Counted from the first letter of the stretch, positions 43,380 to 53,049 are shown. The stretch: 64,000 nt of DNA from CBDDCA01 sp965218205 (GCA_965218205.1 OZ244590.1:248001-312000); one strand, 5' to 3'. Program-made: numbers and translations. Notes: generated by a model from the sequence alone, not told the origin.

Positions 43380-43790
43380 ATGGTTAATATAATGAAAAAG
43401 TTTTTTATGTTTACGATTAGATGTATATTGAATGGTATAGGTAGTACGATAGTGTTTATTGTTCTACTTTTAATTCTTGCAAAATTAAATATAGCTTTCT
43501 TTTATCCCTCTTTAGAAGATGTTGCAGATACAGATATAGTAAGTTTACAAATATCTTTATTAGAAATTATTTTAGCTGCAATGTCAGTAGGAATTGCAGT
43601 ATTTGGATTTATTGGATGGCAAAAAATACAAGATATAATAGCAGAAAAAGTAGAAGAGCGTATAAAAACACAATATGATGAACAGAGTAAACATCTATTA
43701 GATGAATTGATAAATGAGGCTTTTGCTAAAAGGAATATTGGCACAATAACAAAAGAAGAAATATTAGATGAAATAACAAACAAAAAATAA
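43380..43790 (+). CDS. Hypothetical membrane protein with coiled-coil tail
   Basis: 136 aa. It has two hydrophobic segments (GSTIVFIVLLLILAKLNIAFFY and IILAAMSVGIAVFGFIGW) followed by a charged helical tail (KIQDIIAEKVEERIKTQYDEQSKHLLDELI). No recognised domain. It precedes the ImmA/IrrE-like peptidase gene by 14 nt and may form a pair with it. Confidence 0.6.
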   Translation: MVNIMKKFFMFTIRCILNGIGSTIVFIVLLLILAKLNIAFFYPSLEDVADTDIVSLQISLLEIILAAMSVGIAVFGFIGWQKIQDIIAEKVEERIKTQYDEQSKHLLDELINEAFAKRNIGTITKEEILDEITNKK

Positions 43791-43804
43791 ATACTTATAG
43801 TATA

Positions 43805-44305
43805 ATGAGAGAGTTAGAGATATATATGCAAGAAAAAATATTACAAGAGCTAGCAGATAAGCATTTATTATCCCGTTATCCTATTGATTTACGTGCTATA
43901 GCTGATACATATGATGTAGAAGTAGAGTATAAATGGATGGGCAGTATAGCAGGGAAAATTTTCAAAAATGATAATAAGGATAGATATACTATATATGTTA
44001 GTGTTTTACATCCTGAAGAAATAAAAAGATTTACGCTAGCACATGAACTAGCACATTTTTTCTTACATAAAGAACACATTGGGGATGGGATAGAAGATGA
44101 TGCCTTATATCGTAGCGGTTTATCAAATAAAATTGAGATTGAAGCAAATCGGCTAGCTTCTGATATAATTATGCCAGCTGAGACTATAAAAAAAGCATTG
44201 GATACATATGAAAATATAAGAGGTCAAGATAAAATAGTAAAGAGGCTAGCAGATGATTTTAAGGTTTCTGTTCCAGCAATGAAAATTAGAATAGGACTAT
44301 ATTGA
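43805..44305 (+). CDS. ImmA/IrrE-family zinc metallopeptidase
   Basis: 166 aa (159 from the alternative ATG at 43826). It has the HEXXH zinc motif in FTLAHELAHFFLHKEHIG and the downstream EIEANRLASDIIMPAETIKKAL with the third ligand, typical of COG2856. The C-terminus (LADDFKVSVPAMKIRIGLY) is the usual XRE-linked tail. Members cleave repressors or regulate stress and mobile-element switches. The usual HTH partner is missing, and a membrane protein gene lies upstream instead. TATAAT overlaps the ATG at 43805, so the later start may be used. Confidence 0.85.
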   Translation: MRELEIYMQEKILQELADKHLLSRYPIDLRAIADTYDVEVEYKWMGSIAGKIFKNDNKDRYTIYVSVLHPEEIKRFTLAHELAHFFLHKEHIGDGIEDDALYRSGLSNKIEIEANRLASDIIMPAETIKKALDTYENIRGQDKIVKRLADDFKVSVPAMKIRIGLY

Positions 44306-44455
44306 AATATGGAGAGATTTTTATAAAGTAGCTTATATACTCTAAATTCATATTTTTTCTTTATATATCCCTCTTATTTATAATAAGTATATAATTACTT
44401 TTTCATGGAGTATTAGAAATTATTCTTTATTTTCACTATACTTACTATAGATAGA

Positions 44456-45337
44456 ATGACAATGCTAAATAGAGTGAAAAGCCGTATGAATATACTGCAC
44501 ACTGTTTCATATATAATAAAAAAATGTACTCATATGCTGTTTTTTATGGGTATAGTGTCGTATATTTCTCCTATAGTACTAACAGCACAGGAAACACAGG
44601 AGCTTGTTCAAGAGCAAGAGAACGATGCTTTGAATGAACAAAATCAGTACATTGTTACTGCGAGAGATTTTATGGAAACTGTTGCTGCTCGTTATGGGCG
44701 TATGGATGATCTACAGTCATTGTTGATTATTACCCATAACGGAGAAGTTGCATATTGTGAGATATATATAAAGCCTCCTACAAAATTGCATATTGCATAT
44801 CGTAAGCCTCAAGGACAGATTATTAACAGTGATGGTGAAGATTTTTATGTATATCTTCCTACTGAGAATGTAGTACTTCATCAAAAGAGAAGCGAAACAC
44901 AAAGTTCCGCAGGAACATTTGTGACACGTACAGGGCTAGATATATTATTGAAAAATTATTCTGTTTCCTATTTTGATACTCCAGAGTATGTTGCTTTGGA
45001 AAACGATAAAGAAGTAATAAGTAGAGCTAATACATTGTTTTCACGAAGAACTAGTTTTGAAGAGCGCAAGGTAGTAAAAATTCGTCTCAGAAGAAAATCG
45101 TCAGTGCAAAGTTTTAGAGATATTGTGTTATCAATAGGGAGAGACAATCTTATTTATCGGGTTGAGGCGGTGACATTTAATAATGAGAATATACAGTTTG
45201 ATTTTATAAATATATTTGTGAATGAAGGTATTCCAGATTCAACTTTTGTTTTTGAAGCACCAGCAACCGCACCAGTTATTGATAATTTGTTTTATAAAGA
45301 ATCTGAAATAAAAGAGGAAGTAGTAAATAATGAATGA
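44456..45337 (+). CDS. LolA-like outer-membrane lipoprotein carrier family protein
   Basis: 293 aa with an N-terminal signal/anchor (HMLFFMGIVSYISPIVLTAQ). The rest follows the LolA/LolB-like fold: MDDLQSLLIITHNGE, EIYIKPPTKLHIAYRKPQGQIINSDGEDFYVYLPTENVVLHQ, DIVLSIGRDNLIYRVEA, FINIFVNEGIPDSTFVFEAP. It would carry lipoproteins or shape the envelope in the periplasm. It overlaps the RodZ-like gene by 8 nt, so the two are translationally coupled. Confidence 0.75.
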   Translation: MTMLNRVKSRMNILHTVSYIIKKCTHMLFFMGIVSYISPIVLTAQETQELVQEQENDALNEQNQYIVTARDFMETVAARYGRMDDLQSLLIITHNGEVAYCEIYIKPPTKLHIAYRKPQGQIINSDGEDFYVYLPTENVVLHQKRSETQSSAGTFVTRTGLDILLKNYSVSYFDTPEYVALENDKEVISRANTLFSRRTSFEERKVVKIRLRRKSSVQSFRDIVLSIGRDNLIYRVEAVTFNNENIQFDFINIFVNEGIPDSTFVFEAPATAPVIDNLFYKESEIKEEVVNNE

Positions 45338-46409
45338 GTATGGAACAATACTAAGGATAACAAGAGAAAAGTTAGGCATCACTCTTGAAAAAGCATCGCA
45401 AGATACTAAAATTTCTGTTCAAAAATTGATAGCACTTGAAACAATGCAAAAAGAATCTTTTCCTGCTGAGACATACTTAAAAGGAACTCTTATGTTGTAT
45501 GCTCGGTATCTTCGATTAGATCCCAGTAAAGTACTTGAACTGCTTGAGTTAAATGCAATGCATGAGAAACCAGTAGAGTTTGATTTAATCAGTTTACAAC
45601 AAAATAAGAAAAAGAAACGTAAAAAGATATTGTCTCGGTTATCGTTTTTGTTTATCGTAGTGTCATTATTAGCAATAGTAATTTTTTATCGAGAGCAAAT
45701 TGTTGTTATGATACAAGATGTTATACCAACACAAGATGTAAAAGAAGAAGTTTCGGTAGAGAATCTTGAACAAATAGGAGGGCTGTATGAGAGGATATTT
45801 TCTGAAGGAGAAGAGGTAGCCATTGTTGGTTCAAGTCTTACAAGAAAATTTACTATTGTTTCTGTAGATGATGCAGTAGTAACTATTGGGAGTAACACTT
45901 TACAATTAGAACGGAATGTTCCAAATCAAATTGATGTGGATAACGATGGGAGCATTGATTATTTACTGATTATGAGAGAACAAAATAAAGAAGATGCTAC
46001 ATTACTTATTCGGATAGATCCTAGGGTAAACAATCAAGATTTAGTAAATGGTAATTTTCAGCTACAATCAGAGTTTCCTAGCATAGATAGTGATGCTGAG
46101 ATAGAAAATATTCTTGTTACAAAAAACCGTGAGCCTATTAAGATTTCTTTAGATTTTACGGCAGAAACATTTTTTCGTATAGTTTCAAATAATGCAGTAG
46201 TAGTAGAAAAACGTTCGCTCAATAATGAGTCGTATGTTACTACTGTGCAGGATCAGGGAACAGTATATCTTTCGAATGACGCAAACGTTACTATTTTTAT
46301 TAACGATATTGCTTTGAATATATCGAAAAATGCACTCCCTTTTGTATTTGATCTGCTTTGGGTAACAGAGCAGAGTAATGAGGTATTGAAGTTTGTGCCT
46401 CGTCCATAA
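45330..46409 (+). CDS. RodZ-like helix-turn-helix membrane protein
   Basis: 359 aa. The N-terminal HTH_25 domain (GTILRITREKLGITLEKASQDTKISVQKLIALE) is followed by AETYLKGTLMLYARYLRLD, one membrane helix (LSFLFIVVSLLAIVIFY) and a periplasmic part with a DUF4115-like C-terminus (ISLDFTAETFFRIVSNN). RodZ links MreB to the membrane in rod-shape control. In spirochaetes the same architecture is common. It sits in an operon-like row with the LolA-like gene and the helicase gene. Confidence 0.8.
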   Translation: MNEYGTILRITREKLGITLEKASQDTKISVQKLIALETMQKESFPAETYLKGTLMLYARYLRLDPSKVLELLELNAMHEKPVEFDLISLQQNKKKKRKKILSRLSFLFIVVSLLAIVIFYREQIVVMIQDVIPTQDVKEEVSVENLEQIGGLYERIFSEGEEVAIVGSSLTRKFTIVSVDDAVVTIGSNTLQLERNVPNQIDVDNDGSIDYLLIMREQNKEDATLLIRIDPRVNNQDLVNGNFQLQSEFPSIDSDAEIENILVTKNREPIKISLDFTAETFFRIVSNNAVVVEKRSLNNESYVTTVQDQGTVYLSNDANVTIFINDIALNISKNALPFVFDLLWVTEQSNEVLKFVPRP

Positions 46410-46421
46410 GTATGTATATAT

Positions 46422-48578
46422 ATGTCTTTTACAAAGAATGCTACAGAGAGTGTTAATATGCTTCAGACACAGTTAGAACAGCTTAATGATGCACAGTATC
46501 GTTCGGTGGTACATACAGGGTCCCCTTTGCTTATTCTGGCAGGGCCTGGATCAGGAAAGACAAAGGTTATTACTACAAAAATAGCATGGCTTATAGAAGA
46601 GGCACATGTAGAGCCGTCTAAAATATTAGCGATGACTTTTACAAATAAAGCTGCAAAAGAAATGAGTCAGAGAGTAAAAGAGAGTATAGGAACATATGTT
46701 CATTACTCACAACGCCCCTTTATTAGCACATTTCATTCTTTTGGAGCATATATTTTACGCTTGTTTCATAATTTGGTGGATTTACCTCAAACCTTTCAGA
46801 TCTATGATAGCAGTGATCAAAAAGCACTTATTAAAGAAGCTCTGCCTTCTGTAGATGCAAAAACAGCAGAAAGCTCTTTAAGAAAAATTTCTATAGTAAA
46901 AGAACGAGGGCTTACTCCTCAATCAGAGGATGCCTTGATAGAACATATTAAGCTCGATAGGTATCATTATAGAGCGTATGAAGAGGCAAAGCAGAAGACA
47001 GGAAATGTTGATTTTGGTGATTTGTTGCTAAAACCGTATTTATTGTTACGAGAACATAAAGATACCTTAGACGCAATACATGCCTTATGGAGTTGGTATC
47101 TTGTGGATGAATATCAAGACACAAACACTATTCAGTTTCTTTTGTTAGATCTATTGTGTAGTCATACAGCAAATATATGTGTGGTAGGAGATGATGATCA
47201 GTCTATTTATAAATTTAGAGGAGCTATTGTTGAACATATTCTTACCTTTACATCACATTTTGCCAATGCTTCATTGATACGTCTTGAAGAAAATTATCGT
47301 TCTACAAATCAAATAATACGACTTGCAAATGATATTGTTTCGTATAATCAAGGAAGACATAAAAAAGAGATATACTCTCACTTGCAGGATGGAGACAAGC
47401 CAGAAGTACTTTGTTTTTTAGATGAGAGTCAAGAACGACATTGCATTACTGCATTAGCACAACAAGCATTGGATACTAATAGTAATGTAGGTATTTTCTT
47501 TCGTTTAAATTCTTTTTCACGTGGATATGAGACTGCACTTATTCAAGCAGGAATACCCTATGAGATTGTGGGAGGAACTTCCTTTTATGATAGGGAAGAA
47601 GTAAAAGATGCACTTTCTCTGTTGCGTGTATTAAAAAATGGTAATGACTTTATAAGTATTCAAAGAATAATAAACAAGCCTGTGCGAGGTATTGGAGCAG
47701 CATCGGTAAATACAATAGTGCAATATATGAAAGAAGGATGTACATGGTACGATATTATTGAAGATGAATCTTTGTTGCATACAGTATCAAAAAAGGCACA
47801 AGAGGGATTTAGTGCATTTCGAGATATATTTGCTGCTTCTGATATTGATGCAAGCTCATCAATAGGGGAATGCCTTGTTGTTTTGTTGGATAAAAGTGGG
47901 CTAAAAGAACATTATCGTAAACAAGATATGCAACAGGGTACAGACAAAGTACGTAATTTGGAGGAAATAATAAGTTTTGCTTCTGATTTTGAAAATACTG
48001 AAGTGCAATGGGGCCATTTTTTTGAACAAATTTCTTTAGTAGAACAAGGGGCCCGTACACAAAACGCTTCTGTACAGCTTATGAGTTTGCATCGTTCTAA
48101 GGGACTTGAGTTTGATACGGTACTTATCTGTGGGATAGAAGAAGGAGTGTTGCCATATGAGAGGGAGGCAGAAATTCCTGATTATGAAGAAGAACGCAGA
48201 TTATTCTATGTAGGAGCTACAAGAGCAAAAAAACACTTAGTGCTGAGTTATTGTCTTCAACGTAGGCAGTACGGATATTTCAGGCATTGTGCTCCTTCAT
48301 TATTTTTGTCTCAAATAGATACATCTTTAGTGCGTAAAAGTCAATATGCTGCTATGAGCAATACACCTTCTTCGTATGGTAGTGGTAGGTATCAAGGAGA
48401 TGAAAATGATGATGAATGGAAAGTGGGACAAAAAGTGTATCATGAAGAATATGGTGGTGGGTATATTAAAAAGGTAAAACGTACTGATAAGCACCAAATT
48501 GTTGAAGTTGAATTTACAAATGATTATGAGGCATTGTTTATTCCTAAATATACTCCGAAATTGAAAAAGGAAGAATAG
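46422..48578 (+). CDS. pcrA: UvrD/PcrA-type ATP-dependent DNA helicase
   Basis: 718 aa SF1A helicase. Q-like motif LNDAQYRSVVH, Walker A AGPGSGKTKVITTKIA, Ia AMTFTNKAAKEMSQRV, Walker B LVDEYQDTN, GDDDQSIYKFRGA, RLEENYRST, and motifs V/VI LMSLHRSKGLEFDTVLICGIEEGVLPYERE and EERRLFYVGATRAKKHL. The tail (GQKVYHEEYGGGYIKKVKR) is the PcrA/UvrD Tudor-like end. Role: DNA repair, removal of protein roadblocks. Homology begins at the Met at about 46458, so the first 12 residues are optional. Confidence 0.92.
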   Translation: MSFTKNATESVNMLQTQLEQLNDAQYRSVVHTGSPLLILAGPGSGKTKVITTKIAWLIEEAHVEPSKILAMTFTNKAAKEMSQRVKESIGTYVHYSQRPFISTFHSFGAYILRLFHNLVDLPQTFQIYDSSDQKALIKEALPSVDAKTAESSLRKISIVKERGLTPQSEDALIEHIKLDRYHYRAYEEAKQKTGNVDFGDLLLKPYLLLREHKDTLDAIHALWSWYLVDEYQDTNTIQFLLLDLLCSHTANICVVGDDDQSIYKFRGAIVEHILTFTSHFANASLIRLEENYRSTNQIIRLANDIVSYNQGRHKKEIYSHLQDGDKPEVLCFLDESQERHCITALAQQALDTNSNVGIFFRLNSFSRGYETALIQAGIPYEIVGGTSFYDREEVKDALSLLRVLKNGNDFISIQRIINKPVRGIGAASVNTIVQYMKEGCTWYDIIEDESLLHTVSKKAQEGFSAFRDIFAASDIDASSSIGECLVVLLDKSGLKEHYRKQDMQQGTDKVRNLEEIISFASDFENTEVQWGHFFEQISLVEQGARTQNASVQLMSLHRSKGLEFDTVLICGIEEGVLPYEREAEIPDYEEERRLFYVGATRAKKHLVLSYCLQRRQYGYFRHCAPSLFLSQIDTSLVRKSQYAAMSNTPSSYGSGRYQGDENDDEWKVGQKVYHEEYGGGYIKKVKRTDKHQIVEVEFTNDYEALFIPKYTPKLKKEE

Positions 48579-48632
48579 AATGAGCCTCTATAGAAACAAT
48601 ACTGAGGATATTGGTAATCCTATCTATAATGT

Positions 48633-49787
48633 ATGAACTCACCTATAGATACTGAATTTACACGGGCAAGGGGATATTATATATATGCACATGGTAAGCG
48701 TTTTGTCGATCTTGATCTCTGTAATGGACGAGCAGTATGGGGACATACGCCTTGTGCAGTATCAAACAAAATAAAGAATACACTTTCTCAAGGAATATGG
48801 GGAACTATAACAACACGGTATATAAAACAGTTTCTAAGAACCTTTGATAAGGTGTTTCCCTATTATGAAATTCAAGGCCTTGTTTTTGATCAGCACGGGT
48901 TTCATGCTAACAATGGAATGCACACTGAATCTGTTCGTGATGCATTTTTTGAAAATAAATTTGAAAATAAACAAGCCAAAGATATTGATATAATTGATAC
49001 GCTTGCCTTTCTTTTTCATCATACTGAACAAGATACTGCGATGAACACAAAAGATACTATGCCAAGAGGGTATATATGGCGTCCATATTGCGGTATATCA
49101 TTTGATGATCTGTACAATAGAGTACATGTTACTCCCAAAAGCTGTGATAATATTGTCAGTCCATTGATTCCCTTTGCATGGCACAATAGTCCTTTGTTTT
49201 TATGCAAGAAAAAAGGTGAAGTACATTCACAAGGTACAGCTGACACTATGAGGGCAACAACGGTATCTGGTGCTGTATCTACAAGACAAGAGACTGTTTT
49301 TAATTTTATCGTATCTTCTATCAATCCAGTAGTGCTTACAGGACTCACGTACTCTCTTAATCTATTACAAAAACATGGTATGGTATTTCGTATGCCTCCT
49401 ACGCATACAAGAAACAGAAAAGATATTCTTATTATTGATTGTGGTAATAATAAAGACAGTAATAGTATTTTTCCTCATGCAAATAATAGTACCGATGTTC
49501 AAAGAACATGGCATAACAATAAACATACACAAGCTGCTATGCTGCTTCCTCTTCCTAACGAGTCATGGAAACAACACGGAATATACATTAGTTTTTCTGT
49601 GAATGATATGTTACAGTATCAGTATATACGAGAAGTATTTTTTGCACATGGGTTTTATGTATCCTCTCAATCTTTGTTTACGTATGATAACAACATATAT
49701 GCATATATTACCTTACCAGCTTTTTTTACTACATATGAAATGACACAGTGGGAAAAGAGTATGTACATATTACAACAGAACACATAA
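48633..49787 (+). CDS. Degenerate class III aminotransferase-like protein
   Basis: 384 aa. The first 60 residues (ARGYYIYAHGKRFVDLDLCNGRAVWGH) match the N-terminal signature of class III PLP aminotransferases and GSA aminomutase. Short later stretches such as YIWRPYCGISFDD could correspond to the central fold. I cannot find the PLP-lysine motif of the family or the usual D..Q.G.GR motif, so it is probably not a PLP enzyme. The middle is Asn/Thr-rich. TATAAT overlaps the region just before the ATG. Function unknown. Confidence 0.45.
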   Translation: MNSPIDTEFTRARGYYIYAHGKRFVDLDLCNGRAVWGHTPCAVSNKIKNTLSQGIWGTITTRYIKQFLRTFDKVFPYYEIQGLVFDQHGFHANNGMHTESVRDAFFENKFENKQAKDIDIIDTLAFLFHHTEQDTAMNTKDTMPRGYIWRPYCGISFDDLYNRVHVTPKSCDNIVSPLIPFAWHNSPLFLCKKKGEVHSQGTADTMRATTVSGAVSTRQETVFNFIVSSINPVVLTGLTYSLNLLQKHGMVFRMPPTHTRNRKDILIIDCGNNKDSNSIFPHANNSTDVQRTWHNNKHTQAAMLLPLPNESWKQHGIYISFSVNDMLQYQYIREVFFAHGFYVSSQSLFTYDNNIYAYITLPAFFTTYEMTQWEKSMYILQQNT

Positions 49788-49799
49788 CACGATCGATTA

Positions 49800-50468
49800 T
49801 TATCTTTTTTTAGATACATACATGTTATTCTTACGGTAAAAGCGATGTAGTTGTGGATTATCTTCTTGTACTCCAATGCGAGTACTACAAGCTATGGAGT
49901 GTGAAAGGCTATCTTTTTTAGCTTGTATGAGTGAAGGGAGTGTTGAGTCTAATGGTACTAGGCAAAGTATAGCATTGTGCGTATCTTTTGTGTATTGTTG
50001 TGCTTCTGATATTGAATGAAACAGAGGACATAAAAGTGTGTTGTAGTGCATAGTAATTGAAAGTGCTTGGGTAAGTTTTCCTGGTCCATTACAAAGAGAA
50101 TGAATATCATGTTTAGATCTTTGTGTTTTCATGTTCTCTATTCCCCATAAAGGTTCTAATGCACGTATAAGTACTGCTTCCCCACAGTTTTCTTTTTCTG
50201 TTACTATATTTACGCAAAGGTGTATTCCGTATATGCGATATACATAGATATGTCCAGCACTGAGAAACATAGCTCTATTGCGATATGTTTTGCCTTTATA
50301 CGAATGAGAACAAGGATCATTTTTTGTATACGCTTCAGTTTCTACAATAGCTCCTCCAGTGACAGTATGTTTCTCAATACACACAAGGGCGTAGTGTAAT
50401 AACTGTTGTGCAACTGTGACTGTATCTTTCTGAAAGAGATATGTATGTGATGGTGTTATTTCATACAT
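49800..50468 (-). CDS. mpg: DNA-3-methyladenine glycosylase (Mpg/AAG family)
   Basis: 222 aa. It has GGAIVETEAYTKNDPCSHSYKGKTYRNRAMF, with the catalytic Glu in the ETEAY motif and the SHS segment, then GHIYVYRIYGIHLCVNIVTE and GEAVLIRALEPLWGI, and NGPGKLTQALSI. It removes alkylated purines from DNA. The length fits the family. It is convergent with the aminotransferase-like gene. Confidence 0.94.
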   Translation of the reverse strand: MYEITPSHTYLFQKDTVTVAQQLLHYALVCIEKHTVTGGAIVETEAYTKNDPCSHSYKGKTYRNRAMFLSAGHIYVYRIYGIHLCVNIVTEKENCGEAVLIRALEPLWGIENMKTQRSKHDIHSLCNGPGKLTQALSITMHYNTLLCPLFHSISEAQQYTKDTHNAILCLVPLDSTLPSLIQAKKDSLSHSIACSTRIGVQEDNPQLHRFYRKNNMYVSKKR

Positions 50469-50614
50469 ATAATTATAATAACATCCATATATAAGTATAG
50501 AGGTTGCTCATCTGATATTAGTATACAAAAAGTATCTGTAGATACCAAGTATCTTAATATTATACCTCAACATTATTTACGATAATATGCTACTATAAAT
50601 ATGGAGTATATTAC

Positions 50615-50797
50615 ATGAATACATATGATGATACATATATAGTAAAACGCAAAGAGTTACAAGCCATAAAAATTGGGGGAGGCATAGCCTTTATTTTTCC
50701 CCTAATCACCCAAGTCAAATTCATAGTAGTATTGATTATTAGAAATTCCTCTTCTTACAGATCTCAAGCATGGATGTTGTATAAAAAAAATCTATGA
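50615..50797 (+). CDS. Short ORF related to the poly-G leader of the FN3 lipoprotein gene
   Basis: 60 codons after a GGAG site. It contains KRKELQAIKIGGGIAF. At the DNA level, AGAGTTACAAGCCATAAAAA then TTGGGGGAGG parallels AGAGCTACAAGCCGTGAAAA then a G14 run at the FN3 gene. Here the G run is interrupted (GGGGGAGG) and the frame does not join the next gene, which has its own start. It is probably a relic of the same switch module upstream of a BspA-like lipoprotein. Confidence 0.45.
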   Translation: MNTYDDTYIVKRKELQAIKIGGGIAFIFPLITQVKFIVVLIIRNSSSYRSQAWMLYKKNL

Positions 50798-50824
50798 TAT
50801 ATTTATAATGTAAAGGAGGAGCAT

Positions 50825-52918
50825 ATGAAAAAATATGTATTGTTCTCTATAATGATACTGTTTGTAATGACAGTAATAGTTACTAGCTGTGAAGAGCCAA
50901 GTAGTAGTTCATCTGGTAGTTCATCGGGGGGAGGTACCGCTCCTGGCGGAGCTGTACAGCCTGAAACAAAGGCACAGTTATTACAGCTTATCTCTGAACG
51001 AGTAGGAAAAGATAGTAGAGCAAACTTAAATAGCATTGATACAAGTAAGATTAGCGATATGAGTAGTTTGTTTGTCAAATATCCTACATTTAATGGCGAT
51101 ATATCAAAATGGAATGTGAGTAAAGTTACGAATATGAGCAATATGTTCAAGCAAGCAAGCGTCTTTAACGGGCATGTGGCACAATGGGATGTGAGTGCTG
51201 TTACAAATATGAGCAGTATGTTTGAAGGAGCAACAAGCTTTAAGGGAGATATATCAAAGTGGAAAGTGAGTAAGGTTACGGATATGAGTAGCATGTTCAA
51301 GCAGGCAGCTGCCTTTAATGGCAATGTGGCACAGTGGGATGTGAGTGCTGTTACGAATATGAATAGCATGTTCAAGCAAGCAGCTGCCTTTAATGGCAAT
51401 GTGGCACAATGGGATATGAGTAGCGTAACACAGATAGACAGTATGTTTGAAGAGGCAAGAAGCTTTAATCAAGATACGAAGCTATGGAAAGTAGCACCAT
51501 CAGTAGCGACAAACAGTAAGAAGGTATTTAAGGACTCTGGGGTGTCACAGGAGCCTCATTGGTTGACATTAAAGGTAACATTAGGGCAAAAAGAAACATT
51601 TTTTGCAGTAGTAGGACAAGCGGTCAATTTTTCCATTTCCCGCTACCCTGTAACGGCGACGGGGACCTTTGCGTTGACGCCAAATAATCTTCCTACAGGC
51701 ATGGTGTTTGATGCAGCAACAGGAACAATAACATCAAGAGCGGGAGCAATTACTACCGCATCAAAGAGGCCGATAAAATTTACGGTTACCTTTACTGGGA
51801 CAGGAGCGTTTAAGAAAGCTGAGAATACCAATGTGACAGGAACATTCTTTGTGCTTATTCAGGATGTTCTTAGAACAAAAGAGGAGCTAGTAGCACTTCT
51901 CAAGCAAATAGTGGATACCGATGGAGATGGAAGCATAGATAATGCAGCAGTGTCGTTGAATGATATTGATGTAAGTAATATTAATGATATGAGTGGCTTG
52001 TTTCGTAATGGGGTGCTGAGTAAGTTTAATGGGGATATATCGGGCTGGGATGTGAGTGGTGTTTTGAATATGAGCAAGATGTTTTTTGGATCGCAATTTA
52101 ATGGAGATATATCAGGTTGGGATGTAAGTAATGTTGTAGATATGGCATCTATGTTTTATGATGCTAAAGCATTTAATGGGGATATATCAAATTGGAAGGT
52201 AAGTAAAGTGCAAAGTATGAAGTACATGTTTGGCGAATCTCAGTTTAATGGGGATATATCAAATTGGGATGTAAGCAGGGTATCTACTATGAATGCTATG
52301 TTTTATAATACTAAAGCATTTAATGGTGATATATCAGGGTGGAATGTAAGTAATGTTACTGATATGGAATTTATGTTTTGGAGCAGTAATAAATTTAATG
52401 GAAATATATCAAAATGGGATGTAAGCAATGTTACAACTATGCGATATATGTTTAGAGGTTCTGCCTTTACAGGAGAGCATGGAGGTATAGCAAATTGGAA
52501 AGTAGGGAATGTGAAGAATATGGAAGATATGTTTGCTGATTCAAGTTTTAATGGCGATATATCAAAGTGGGATGTAAGCAAGGTTACTGCTATGACTGGT
52601 ATGTTTAATGATAATACGGCATTTAATAGTGATATATCAAACTGGAAAGTAAGTAATGTTGTAAAAATGCGTAGTATGTTTGAAGGGAGTACTGCATTTA
52701 ATAGCGATATATCAAACTGGGATATAAGTAAAGTTTTTACTATAAGGGATATATTGAACGGAGCAACAGCGTTTAATCAGGATATATACGAATGGAAAGA
52801 TCATTTGAATTTGAAAAAAGTTGATTATAAAAATGCATTTAAGGGTACTGCTTTGGAGAGAAATGGTAAGAAGCCAGATTGGGCAGGGGGAAGCTATACA
52901 GGACCTACATCTCGTTAA
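50825..52918 (+). CDS. BspA-like lipoprotein with DUF285 repeats
   Basis: 697 aa. Signal peptide with lipobox VIVTSC, Ser/Gly linker, then two blocks of about 25-residue DUF285 repeats (FNGDISKWDVSKVTNMSSMF type), residues about 60-225 and 365-690. They are separated by a putative Ig-like domain (VTLGQKETFFAVVGQAVNFSISRYPVTATG..., LPTGMVFDAATGTIT). BspA-like proteins are leucine-rich-repeat-like surface adhesins in oral and gut spirochaetes. 75-bp DNA repeats inside the gene allow length change by recombination. Strong GGAGG site before the ATG. Confidence 0.9.
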   Translation: MKKYVLFSIMILFVMTVIVTSCEEPSSSSSGSSSGGGTAPGGAVQPETKAQLLQLISERVGKDSRANLNSIDTSKISDMSSLFVKYPTFNGDISKWNVSKVTNMSNMFKQASVFNGHVAQWDVSAVTNMSSMFEGATSFKGDISKWKVSKVTDMSSMFKQAAAFNGNVAQWDVSAVTNMNSMFKQAAAFNGNVAQWDMSSVTQIDSMFEEARSFNQDTKLWKVAPSVATNSKKVFKDSGVSQEPHWLTLKVTLGQKETFFAVVGQAVNFSISRYPVTATGTFALTPNNLPTGMVFDAATGTITSRAGAITTASKRPIKFTVTFTGTGAFKKAENTNVTGTFFVLIQDVLRTKEELVALLKQIVDTDGDGSIDNAAVSLNDIDVSNINDMSGLFRNGVLSKFNGDISGWDVSGVLNMSKMFFGSQFNGDISGWDVSNVVDMASMFYDAKAFNGDISNWKVSKVQSMKYMFGESQFNGDISNWDVSRVSTMNAMFYNTKAFNGDISGWNVSNVTDMEFMFWSSNKFNGNISKWDVSNVTTMRYMFRGSAFTGEHGGIANWKVGNVKNMEDMFADSSFNGDISKWDVSKVTAMTGMFNDNTAFNSDISNWKVSNVVKMRSMFEGSTAFNSDISNWDISKVFTIRDILNGATAFNQDIYEWKDHLNLKKVDYKNAFKGTALERNGKKPDWAGGSYTGPTSR

Positions 52919-52956
52919 AGGGAAAAATAGTACAATATACTGTTTTTGATATATCA

Positions 52957-52970
52957 CTCTATGCTATAAT
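52957..52970 (+). promoter_or_regulatory. Promoter for the outer-membrane-like gene
   Basis: An extended -10 element TGCTATAAT lies in the 130-bp gap before the gene at 53050. An AAAGGAG ribosome site then precedes the ATG, so this gene has a normal leader, unlike many others here. Confidence 0.45.
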
Positions 52971-53049
52971 CTATATATGGAAGATAGATCTTGAATAAAT
53001 ATAATTATTTTCCTACTATGTATACGAGGAGATGTAAAGGAGTTTTAAT

